64,000 nt of DNA from Variovorax sp. J22G73 (GTDB lineage Bacteria > Pseudomonadota > Gammaproteobacteria > Burkholderiales > Burkholderiaceae_C): assembly GCF_030317035.1 (NCBI RefSeq), contig NZ_JASZYK010000014.1:100960-164959 (forward strand), read 5' to 3'. This document shows, one piece after another, positions 8,585 through 15,205 of this stretch (the first letter of the stretch is position 1; every line of letters begins with the position of its first letter). Made by a program: the position numbers and the translations under genes. The notes under the pieces were generated by a model. The model ran no database searches. It had not been told where the DNA came from and saw nothing but the letters and a program-made list of their open reading frames with translations.

Positions 8585-9610
8585 TCAGGTCTCGATGGGC
8601 ATCACCGACCGGCGCCAGTGCAGTTCGACGAGCTCCAGCGCGTGGTCGATGTTTTCGCGGTTGCCGCTGTCCTGCAACAGCGCAAGGGCCTGCGGGCTGG
8701 TCGAGTTCTCGGGAATGAAGCACGGCAGGCGCGGGTTGATGTTGGCGTAGCGCTTGCCGAGCAGCAGCCGCGCCATCGTCGGCATGACTTGCGCCGACGT
8801 GCCGTTCAGGCACATGTCGAGCATGGGCGACGGCCGGGCCTGGTTCATGAGAAACGGCGGCGTGTTGTCGAAGGGGTTGGCCACGCCGTTCATCCACTGG
8901 TCGGCGCCCCAGTCGTGCGTGTCCTCGGCGACCCAGTCGGGCATCAGCCCGGTGCCGATGGTGATCGCCGTGATGTCTTCCAGCGCATGGCCCTTGTGCA
9001 CCGCCAGCGCGATGGCCGCGACCGTGGGGTCGTGGTTGAAGTAGGTGCCGTCGACGTTGCCGTCGAACGAGCCCAGCTGCCCCGGCATCGCGCCGCTGGA
9101 TGTCGCTGCCTTGGCGATGGCGTAGCCGCCGTGGCCGTCCAGGCCCTGCAGCCGGTCGGCCTCGTCGAGCATGTTGGTGTACATGCGCGGCTCCCACGGC
9201 CGGGGCACCACGATGCCGTCCACCACGTCGAGGCCCCCGACATTGAACGACACGAAGAGCGCCTTCCTGTCCTTGAGCCCGTTGACGGGTGCATCACCGT
9301 GCAGCAAGTACTGCGAGGCGTAGGCCTTGTCGATGTCATAGGCGGGCTTGCGCGGGTCGGCGCTCATGTGGTCGTAGAACTTGATCTCGCCGTGGGTGAA
9401 CAGCTTGATGAGCTCAGGCGGCGTCTTCCCCGCCAGGATCTCGCTGGTGATGATCGACCCCGTGGAGCAACCCGCAATCAGGTCCGTCGTGTCGAGCATC
9501 CAGGGGTGGTTTTCCCATAGCCGGTTCAGGATCGTCGAAGACATCAGCCCGCGTATGCCCCCACCCACGAACGCGAGGATGGTGAATTTCCTTTTAGTCG
9601 CCACTGCCAA
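8585..9610 (-). CDS. Patatin-like phospholipase
   Basis: A 341-residue lipid acyl hydrolase of the patatin family. The oxyanion-hole glycines are GGGIRG at 16-21, the nucleophile elbow is G47-C-S49-T-G51 with Ser49, and the catalytic Asp is D187 in NVDGTYFNHDP. The strand DLIAG and the SSGAMPG segment (171-177) also fit. Patatins cleave acyl chains from phospholipids or neutral lipids with a Ser-Asp dyad. No signal peptide is present, so it is cytoplasmic or exported by a non-Sec route. The lectin gene follows in the same direction. Confidence 0.92.
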   Translation of the reverse strand: MAVATKRKFTILAFVGGGIRGLMSSTILNRLWENHPWMLDTTDLIAGCSTGSIITSEILAGKTPPELIKLFTHGEIKFYDHMSADPRKPAYDIDKAYASQYLLHGDAPVNGLKDRKALFVSFNVGGLDVVDGIVVPRPWEPRMYTNMLDEADRLQGLDGHGGYAIAKAATSSGAMPGQLGSFDGNVDGTYFNHDPTVAAIALAVHKGHALEDITAITIGTGLMPDWVAEDTHDWGADQWMNGVANPFDNTPPFLMNQARPSPMLDMCLNGTSAQVMPTMARLLLGKRYANINPRLPCFIPENSTSPQALALLQDSGNRENIDHALELVELHWRRSVMPIET

Positions 9611-9783
9611 CTCCTTTGAAGAAAAGATATGACTTCAGACCCCGGGGCAGCGAGTCTCGGCGTTGCGGCGGTGCATCGTCTACGAGTGGAATCCCGTTCA
9701 GGAGAACGACGTAATTCACGAGGGTGCGGTAGCCAATGCAGCGCGGCTGTTCGAAACAGAATGCGGTGCAAAAGAGCACAGGC

Positions 9784-10215
9784 ATGTCTATTCGCAACGC
9801 ACCCTCCGGCTTCTGCACGGCGTTCGCGCTCGTCGCGACAGCAGCACCCACGCCGGCGCAAGCCGCAGGTGAAATTCAACTCTCTCAATTGCAGGGCATG
9901 TTTGCGGACATGCGCGCAAAGACGACGTGGAACCTCGACGGGCCCATGCTCTGGGGCTACTTCTTCTTCGACCCGGAGCCGAAGAAACTGGAGCTCGCGG
10001 CAAGCGAATTGCGCACGCTCGGCTATCGCTTCGTCAACCTGCAACAGGTTGCTGGAAGACAGACGTTTCGGTTGCACGTCGAACGCGTCGAGGTTCATTC
10101 ACCTGAATCCCTGAACGCTCGCAACAACGAGTTCTACGCATTGGCCAAGAAGTATTCGCTTGCGTCATACGACGGCATGGACGTAGGGCCCGCCGCCGCT
10201 TCGCCTGCAAAATGA
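9784..10215 (+). CDS. RraB-like (RNase E inhibitor family) small protein, possibly exported
   Basis: A 143-residue protein from ATG 9784, chosen because AAGAG precedes it at good spacing. Two further in-frame ATGs (9736, 9898) are possible. The region from about residue 40 (WNLDGPMLWGYFFFD...) through LNARNNEFYALAKKY and YDGMDVG resembles the RraB/DUF695 group, whose E. coli member inhibits RNase E. The first 28 residues (FCTAFALVATAAPTPAQA) look like a weak signal peptide, which would not fit an RNase E inhibitor; if the start is 9898 the signal disappears. It heads a compact three-gene run. Family moderately sure, function not. Confidence 0.6.
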   Translation: MSIRNAPSGFCTAFALVATAAPTPAQAAGEIQLSQLQGMFADMRAKTTWNLDGPMLWGYFFFDPEPKKLELAASELRTLGYRFVNLQQVAGRQTFRLHVERVEVHSPESLNARNNEFYALAKKYSLASYDGMDVGPAAASPAK

Positions 10216-10257
10216 ATGCTCGGCACTTCGACCATTGACAAACCGAAAGCACCCGAC

Positions 10258-10659
10258 ATGACCGACACCGATCTGCGCGTCATCTATCGCGACTACATCG
10301 CCTGCCTCAACGCTCGCGACTTGGCGAACCTCGATAAATTCGTTCACCCGCAGGCGCGCCACAACGGACGGCAATTCGGTGTGTCCGGCTACAGGGACAT
10401 GCTGGAGAACGACTGCCGAGAGATTCCCGATCTCTTCTTCGATGTCGATCTGCTGGTCTGCGAGCCCCCGCACGTCGCGAGCCGCATTCGCTTCGACTGC
10501 GCACCGAAGGGCGAATTTCTCGGGTTGCCTGTGAACGGCCGGCAAATCTCTTTCACCGAGAACGTGTTCTATGAATTTAGCGACGGAAAAATTTTGAACG
10601 TGTGGTCGGTCATCGACAAGGCGGCCATTGAAGCGCAGCTTGCACCGGTGAAGTCTTGA
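10258..10659 (+). CDS. SnoaL-like / ester-cyclase-type small protein
   Basis: A 133-residue protein of the NTF2-like SnoaL group: an N-terminal helix (LRVIYRDYIACLNARDLANLDKF), the VHPQARHNGR strand with a polar pocket, DCREIPDLFFDVDLLVCE and the final strands SFTENVFYEFSDGKILNVW. Such proteins are often small isomerases or cyclases, but many have no known reaction. Start 10258 (MTDTDLR) fits the domain; an ATG at 10216 directly after the upstream stop would add 14 unlikely residues. It sits between the RraB-like gene and a small unknown gene with a four-base stop/start overlap downstream. Confidence 0.75.
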   Translation: MTDTDLRVIYRDYIACLNARDLANLDKFVHPQARHNGRQFGVSGYRDMLENDCREIPDLFFDVDLLVCEPPHVASRIRFDCAPKGEFLGLPVNGRQISFTENVFYEFSDGKILNVWSVIDKAAIEAQLAPVKS

Positions 10660-11006
10660 GCCTCGAAATTCAATCGACCTCCCCGACCGGGCGCTATCAG
10701 CTCCAGGTCGATCCCTGGGAAGCCAGAAATTCCCATTGGGTGCTGTCCCCGCAAATCGCCGACGGCGAGAGCGGAAGAATTCTTTTCAGGCTTTCTGCAT
10801 CCGCATGGTCGGCCGAAAACTCCGCGTGGGAAAACGACGAAGTGGTACGCATCGACCTGCGCAAATACCCCGGCGACCAGCCTCGCCCGTGCCTGGTCGT
10901 CCGCTTGAATTGCGCGCAGGAAACGGGTGGCCTCGAAGACGATCACGCCGTTCCGTTCGCGGCGCTCGAAGCCTTGCTCGAAGAAGCGCTTTTCAGCGCG
11001 TCTTGA
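10656..11006 (+). CDS. Conserved-looking hypothetical protein, 116 residues
   Basis: Not recognised. The TTG start at 10656 overlaps the stop of the SnoaL-like gene (TTGA), a sign of translational coupling. The protein is soluble, acidic and Trp-rich at the front (VDPWEARNSHWVLSP...ASAWSAENSAWENDEVVRIDL), with a later stretch RPCLVVRLNCAQETGG and a C-terminal helix FAALEALLEEALF. The alternation of hydrophobic and polar residues suggests a small beta-sandwich. Base composition is lower in GC than in flanking genes (33 of 60 in 10741-10800 by hand count). It ends just before the convergent Rid-family gene. Confidence 0.6.
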   Translation: MSLEIQSTSPTGRYQLQVDPWEARNSHWVLSPQIADGESGRILFRLSASAWSAENSAWENDEVVRIDLRKYPGDQPRPCLVVRLNCAQETGGLEDDHAVPFAALEALLEEALFSAS

Positions 11007-11012
11007 GGCCGC

Positions 11013-11417
11013 TCAACCGCCCGCCGCCTCGGGCAGCTTCGCGATCACCTTGATCTCGAACTTGAAGCCGTAGAGCCAGGTCACGCCGATGCCTGTCAGC
11101 GTCGGGTGCGGCGCCTCGCCCCAGAACTCGGGCACCAGCTTCCAGATGGTCTCGAAGTTCGCTTCGGGGTCGACGACGAACACGGTCACGTCGACCACGT
11201 CGTCGAAGGTGCAGCCCGCGGCCGCCAGCACGGCGTTCAGGTTGCCGAAGGCGAGCCGCACCTGTGCCTCGAGGTCGGGTTCGGGCGAGCCGTCTTCGCG
11301 GCTGCCGACCTGGCCCGACACGAACAGGAAACCGTTGGAGCGAACGGCCGGCGAATAGCGGTTCTTTTCATAGAGCGCCTGGCGGCCAAGGGGAAAAACG
11401 ACGTCGCGCTGGGTCAT
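11013..11417 (-). CDS. Rid (YjgF/YER057c/UK114) family protein lacking the RidA arginine
   Basis: A 134-residue trimer-forming Rid protein. It has the family core YSPAVRSNGFLFVSGQVG, LEAQVRLAFGNLNAVLAAAGC and DVVDVTVFVVD. In true RidA imine deaminases the segment P-A-R-S-x-V-x-V carries the catalytic arginine; here the equivalent reads PTLTGIGV, with leucine in place of arginine. It is therefore more likely one of the non-archetypal Rid subfamilies, often encoded in catabolic clusters, and enamine deaminase activity should not be assumed. It is divergent from the LysR gene at 11602 with an operator-like dyad between. Confidence 0.88.
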   Translation of the reverse strand: MTQRDVVFPLGRQALYEKNRYSPAVRSNGFLFVSGQVGSREDGSPEPDLEAQVRLAFGNLNAVLAAAGCTFDDVVDVTVFVVDPEANFETIWKLVPEFWGEAPHPTLTGIGVTWLYGFKFEIKVIAKLPEAAGG

Positions 11418-11533
11418 GGAGTGCCTTTGTATGGAATGGGTCGGTGAGCCGGCATCGAAGCCGCCCCAGGATCACGGTGAAGGGACTTTAGGCACTGCCC
11501 CGCTCGCGATAAACAGGCAAGGCCAACAATCAC

Positions 11534-11552
11534 TGTTTGTGGATTCCAAACA
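11534..11552. promoter_or_regulatory. Candidate LysR operator, TGTTTG-N7-CAAACA
   Basis: TGTTTG (11534-11539) and CAAACA (11547-11552) form a perfect inverted repeat with a 7-base spacer, 50 bp before the LysR start and 117 bp before the Rid start. The 19-bp arrangement is compatible with a LysR-type T-N11-A box (T11534...A11552 arms). It likely serves both divergent genes. Confidence 0.5.
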
Positions 11553-11601
11553 ATCCCGTCCTTCACAAGACCAGACCCGACCAGACCGAACAGGATCAGC
11601 C

Positions 11602-12525
11602 ATGGACCGTTTCGATGCGATGCAGGCGTTCGCGCGCGTGGTGGAAGCCGGCAGCTTCACCAAGGCGGCCGGCACGCTCCACATGAGCAAGACCACCGTG
11701 ACGCAGCTCGTGCAGCAGCTGGAGGCGCGCCTGCGCGTGAAGCTGCTCAACCGCACCACGCGCAAGGTGAACGTGACGGCCGACGGCGCGGCCTACTACG
11801 AGCGCGTGGTGCGGCTGCTGGCCGACATGGACGACGCGGAAACCAGCCTGTCCGACGCGTCGGCGGCGCCTCGCGGCCGGCTGCGGGTGGACGTGCCCAG
11901 CCCGCTGGCCCGCACGATCCTGGTGCCGGCTCTGCCGGGCTTCTGCGCGCGCTACCCCGACATCCAGCTCGACATGGGCGTGAGCGACCGCATGGTGGAC
12001 CTGATCGGCGAGAACGTGGACTGCGTGGTGCGCGGCGGCGAGCTCACCGACCAGTCGCTGATGGCGCGCCGTGTGGGTGACCTGCAGCTCGGTGTCTACG
12101 CGGCGCCCGGCTACCTGGCGCTGGCCGGCACGCCCGCGCACCCGCACGCACTCGAAGACACGCACCACCGCATCGTCGGCTTCCTGTGGTCGCGCAACGG
12201 CAAGACCTTTCCGTACGCGATGCGCCGCGGCGACGAGCGCATCGAGGTGCAGGGGCGCTACGTGCTGTCGGTAGACGACGGCAACGCCTACCTCGCGGCC
12301 GGCCTGGCCGGGCTGGGCGTGCTCTGGCTGCCGGACTACATGGCCAAGGCGCACGTGGCGCAAGGCGAACTGGTGCCGCTGTTCGAAGACTGGCGGCTCG
12401 ACCCGATGCCGCTGTACGTGGCGTTTCCGCCGAACCGGCATGTGAGCGCCAAGCTGCGCGTGTTCATCGACTGGGTGGCGCAGCTGATGGCGCAGCACGC
12501 GCCGGTGGCCGTGGGGCTCGGCTAA
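11602..12525 (+). CDS. LysR-family transcriptional regulator (AaeR/CrgA-like)
   Basis: A 307-residue LysR regulator; ATG 11602 chosen because the HTH begins at once (MDRFDAMQAFARVVEAGSF). The HTH recognition segment is HMSKTTVTQLVQQLEARL, and TRKVNVTADG marks the wing. The effector domain covers about 88-300 and includes the DGNAYLAAGLAGLGVLWLP segment typical of the CrgA-like subgroup, with PNRHVSAKLRVFIDW near the end. It is divergent from the Rid-family gene, the most likely target. It converges with the phosphatase gene across a strong hairpin. Confidence 0.93.
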   Translation: MDRFDAMQAFARVVEAGSFTKAAGTLHMSKTTVTQLVQQLEARLRVKLLNRTTRKVNVTADGAAYYERVVRLLADMDDAETSLSDASAAPRGRLRVDVPSPLARTILVPALPGFCARYPDIQLDMGVSDRMVDLIGENVDCVVRGGELTDQSLMARRVGDLQLGVYAAPGYLALAGTPAHPHALEDTHHRIVGFLWSRNGKTFPYAMRRGDERIEVQGRYVLSVDDGNAYLAAGLAGLGVLWLPDYMAKAHVAQGELVPLFEDWRLDPMPLYVAFPPNRHVSAKLRVFIDWVAQLMAQHAPVAVGLG

Positions 12526-12567
12526 AGGCCAGACCTAGGTGGCGTAACGCTAGAAAAGCGTGATGGA

Positions 12568-12597
12568 GCAGCCGGGCGCCTGAAGGCACCCGGCTGC
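12568..12597. terminator. Hairpin between convergent genes, probable bidirectional terminator
   Basis: A 13-bp stem, GCAGCCGGGCGCC (12568-12580) with GGCACCCGGCTGC (12585-12597) around a TGAA loop, has one non-Watson-Crick pair. It lies between the stops of the LysR gene (+) and the phosphatase gene (-). No T-run follows on either strand, so termination may be inefficient or Rho-assisted. Confidence 0.55.
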
Positions 12598-12616
12598 CGA
12601 ACCTTCACACCGCAGC

Positions 12617-14845
12617 TCAGGACTTGCCGAAGCTCAGCGCGCCGGTCAGGTCACCCATCGGGTGGCTGCCGTTCTTCACGAGCGCGGTGTCGCGGTCGAC
12701 CAGGCCCTTCAGCGGCGGCAGCGACCAGCGGTGCGTGATGAAGCGCAGCGTGGAGGCGGTGTCGTACTGCGTCTTGTCGACAAAGCCCCTCTTGGAGAAC
12801 GGCGAGACGATCAGCGCGGGAATGCGCGTGCCGGGGCCCCAGCGGTCGCCCTTGGGCACGCCGGCGTGGTCGTAGAAGCCGCCGTTTTCGTCGTAGGTGA
12901 CGACCACGAGCATGTGGCCCCACTGAGGGCTGGCCTGCAGCTTGGCCAGCACGTTGGCGATGTGGGCGTCGCCGTCGGCCACGCTGGCATAGCCGGCGTG
13001 CTGGTTCAGGTTGCCCTGCGGCTTGTAGAAGCTCACGGCGGGCAGCGTGCCGGCGGCGGCGTCCTTCAGGAAGTCGGCGTCGAAGTCCTTCAGGTGGGCG
13101 GCGCGCGCGTCCGGGTGGGCCGACGGGTCGAAGGCCGCGTAGTAGTTGAACGGCTGGTGGTGGAACTGGAAGTTCGGCGTCTGCGCGGCGGGCGGCACGG
13201 CCACCGGGAACTTGCGGTCGCCGCTGGCGATGGCGGAGGTGTCCTTCCACGCACCGCCGTACCAGGCCCAGCTCAGGCCCTTGGCCGTGAGCAGGTCGCC
13301 GATGGTGGTCTGCGTCTGCGGCGGCAGCGTACTGGCATTGGCCGGGTCTGCGAAGAGCTTGCCGGTGTCGCTGCTCGCCGGAGCGACGTTGCTGGGCTGG
13401 TACGGCGGCTGCATGGTGTTCACCGCGTAGAAGTTGCCGGCCGCATCCTTCGGCGTGATGGTGTTGTCGTTCAGGTAGGTGGGCGCGCCGTTCAGCACGG
13501 AAGTCGGCGCGCCGGCCTTGGGCGTCAGGCGCACGAAGTTGCCGTCGGCGTCGGTGTCGATGGCCGAGATCGACTTGACGACCGGCGAGTTCGCGCCGTC
13601 GGCGTTCGGGTACAGCGGCGCGCAGGCGCACACCAGGTACTGGTGGTTCAGGAACGAGCCACCGAACGCGCCCATGAAGAAGTTGTCGGCCAGCGTGAAG
13701 TTCTTTGCCACTTGCCACAGCTGCATCTGGGTGCCGTCGTAGTAGCCCATGCTCAGGCCACCCGCGTCGGAGTAGGCGGCGAACTTGTCGTTCTTGCCGC
13801 CGTTGATCTGCATCTGGTTGTTGTAGAAGCGGTGCACCAGGTCGCGCGTGATGACCGTCTGGTCGACCACCGTGGTGGTGTTGAAGAAGCCAGCCTTCGC
13901 GTCGATCTGGAACATCTTGTTGGGCATGCCGACGGTGGCCTGCTGAATGATCTGCACCGTCTGGCCGCCGGCGGTGACGCCGTTCCACACCGGTGGCAGC
14001 GTCGGCAGCGTCGAGCCGTCGAAATCCTTCTGCGGCTCGGGCGTGCTCGTCGACGACGTCGGGTTCACGCCCGGAATGCCGTTGGCGCCGGGGAACAGGC
14101 CGTACAGGTTGTCGAAGCCACGGTTTTCCGCGTAGATCACGACCACGTTGGTGATCTGGTCGAGCGCGAAGCGGTTGCGCAGCGCGGCGATCACGTCGCC
14201 GCCGGCACCGGCCTCGGCCACCGCTTCGGCGATGCGCTCGAGCGACTGGTCGATCTCGTTCTGCAGCGCGGTCTTGATGGCCGCGTCGCTCACCTTGTTG
14301 TGGTCGGCCAGCAGCTGCGCTTCGCTCACGCCGATGCGTGCGGCCAGCGCGGTGCGCGCGGCGGCCAGGTTGCCGCCGTTGGCGTCCATCAGCGCGACGA
14401 GCTCGGTGGTGATGGCGTTCACCACGCCGTTGGCGCTGGCCGGGGCGCGGAACACCAGCGGCTGGGTGACGGCGCTCTCGGTGTTGGTGGCGGGGTTGAA
14501 GCGCTTGCTCGAGGTGCCGATCTCGGCGACCACGGCGCCCTCGCCCTTCAGCGTGAAGGCGCCGTTGGCGTCGGTGGTGGTGCTGACTTCGCCGCTGTCG
14601 CAACGGCCGTTGTTGTTGGCGTCGATGCAGACCTTGGCGTTGCGGTAGTAACTGCCGGTGACGACGCCCGAGGTCGTGGGCCCGGCGCTGCTGGAGGGGA
14701 ACCCGAAAAAGCCCGGGCCGCTGTCGCCGCCGCCGCAGGCCGCGACCAGCGCCGCCGCGGCGATGGCTGTAGGCCAGGGGGTGAGGTGGCGTACGAGTTT
14801 GCGCCCGCGAGCGGACACGTTGCTGCGTTGGAAGGTGGTCATCAT
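12617..14845 (-). CDS. AcpA-like acid phosphatase / phosphoesterase-family lipoprotein
   Basis: A 742-residue lipoprotein. The lipobox LVAAC places the lipidated cysteine at C37. Residues 72-100 hold a small module with VCIDANNNGRCDSGE and TDANGAF, an EF-like/carboxypeptidase-regulatory type insert shared with the divergent gene. A helical linker (140-225) follows. The catalytic domain of the PF04185 phosphoesterase family (phospholipase C/AcpA) begins about 232 with NVVVIYAENRGFDNLYG (E240, N241) and ends with MLVVVTYDENGGFYDH. It should be anchored to the cell envelope and cleave phosphate esters. A PhoB-box-like site lies about 67 bp upstream. Specificity (acid phosphatase or phospholipase C) is not settled by sequence. 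Confidence 0.85.
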   Translation of the reverse strand: MMTTFQRSNVSARGRKLVRHLTPWPTAIAAAALVAACGGGDSGPGFFGFPSSSAGPTTSGVVTGSYYRNAKVCIDANNNGRCDSGEVSTTTDANGAFTLKGEGAVVAEIGTSSKRFNPATNTESAVTQPLVFRAPASANGVVNAITTELVALMDANGGNLAAARTALAARIGVSEAQLLADHNKVSDAAIKTALQNEIDQSLERIAEAVAEAGAGGDVIAALRNRFALDQITNVVVIYAENRGFDNLYGLFPGANGIPGVNPTSSTSTPEPQKDFDGSTLPTLPPVWNGVTAGGQTVQIIQQATVGMPNKMFQIDAKAGFFNTTTVVDQTVITRDLVHRFYNNQMQINGGKNDKFAAYSDAGGLSMGYYDGTQMQLWQVAKNFTLADNFFMGAFGGSFLNHQYLVCACAPLYPNADGANSPVVKSISAIDTDADGNFVRLTPKAGAPTSVLNGAPTYLNDNTITPKDAAGNFYAVNTMQPPYQPSNVAPASSDTGKLFADPANASTLPPQTQTTIGDLLTAKGLSWAWYGGAWKDTSAIASGDRKFPVAVPPAAQTPNFQFHHQPFNYYAAFDPSAHPDARAAHLKDFDADFLKDAAAGTLPAVSFYKPQGNLNQHAGYASVADGDAHIANVLAKLQASPQWGHMLVVVTYDENGGFYDHAGVPKGDRWGPGTRIPALIVSPFSKRGFVDKTQYDTASTLRFITHRWSLPPLKGLVDRDTALVKNGSHPMGDLTGALSFGKS

Positions 14846-14911
14846 GTGTGGAGTTATGAGATGTGGATGAGCCTGACCAGCGGTCGGCGGGCGTGATGCT
14901 CTGCCCGCGCC

Positions 14912-14929
14912 GTGACAGCCACATTTCAG
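14912..14929 (-). promoter_or_regulatory. Candidate Pho box upstream of the phosphatase gene
   Basis: On the minus strand the 18 bases read CTGAAAT-GTGG-CTGTCAC. The known Pho box is two CTGTCAT-like 7-mers 4 bases apart; matches are 5 of 7 and 6-7 of 7. Distance to the start codon (67 bp) fits PhoB activation. A second, poorer pair lies at 14968-14985 (CTGACTT-TCAC-CTGACCA). Confidence 0.5.
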
Positions 14930-15012
14930 TCGGCGCAGTGACGGGAAACCGCCGAAAAATCAGCCGATGGTCAGGTGAAAGTCAGCCTTCGCCCCGGCTT
15001 TCCGCGCGCAAA

Positions 15013-15035
15013 AGAAGGGCTCCAGCAGCCCTTCT
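15013..15035. terminator. Perfect 9-bp hairpin in the divergent intergenic region
   Basis: AGAAGGGCT (15013-15021), loop CCAGC, AGCCCTTCT (15027-15035). On the minus strand the stem is followed by a short T-run, so it looks like a leftward intrinsic terminator. No leftward gene lies to its right, so it may instead block antisense transcription or sit in a leader RNA. Confidence 0.45.
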
Positions 15036-15205
15036 CCGTCGGTTCGACTCGCTAATTCGCAGCTAAGTCATTTGCCGCCGGACTGACATGGGGCAACCCT
15101 AGATTCACCGGCGGTCCGCGGCAGCGGCACCTGTGCCTGGTCGACCGGGCAGCCGGGTGCCGTGCACGTGCATCACGCCCTCCCCCCATTGTTTGAAAGA
15201 AGAAA

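Larger units (their letters stand above)
14846..15205. other. 360-bp intergenic region between divergent lipoprotein phosphoesterases
   Basis: No gene is seen. The stretch holds a PhoB-box-like sequence (14912-14929), a weaker one (14968-14985), both oriented toward the left gene, and a strong hairpin at 15013-15035. The part nearest the right gene (15060-15205) shows no clear -35/-10 pair. A sequence at about 15038-15050 resembles a tRNA T-arm but no tRNA is present. Confidence 0.6.

Noticed and set aside
7997..9610. Type VI secretion effector pair
   Set aside because: No vgrG, PAAR, Tae/Tle immunity-type gene or other secretion component is adjacent.
12662..14896. A 744-codon open frame on the plus strand opposite the phosphatase gene
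   Set aside because: It is a shadow of the real gene: composition is Gly/Arg/Val/His-rich nonsense and the minus-strand protein has a lipobox and family motifs.
15036..15062. tRNA-like T-arm (GGTTCGACTC)
   Set aside because: No acceptor stem, anticodon arm or CCA can be folded around it.
15062..15100. Pho box for the rightward phosphoesterase run
   Set aside because: A single CTGACAT-like heptamer is present but no partner 4 bases away with more than 3 of 7 matches.
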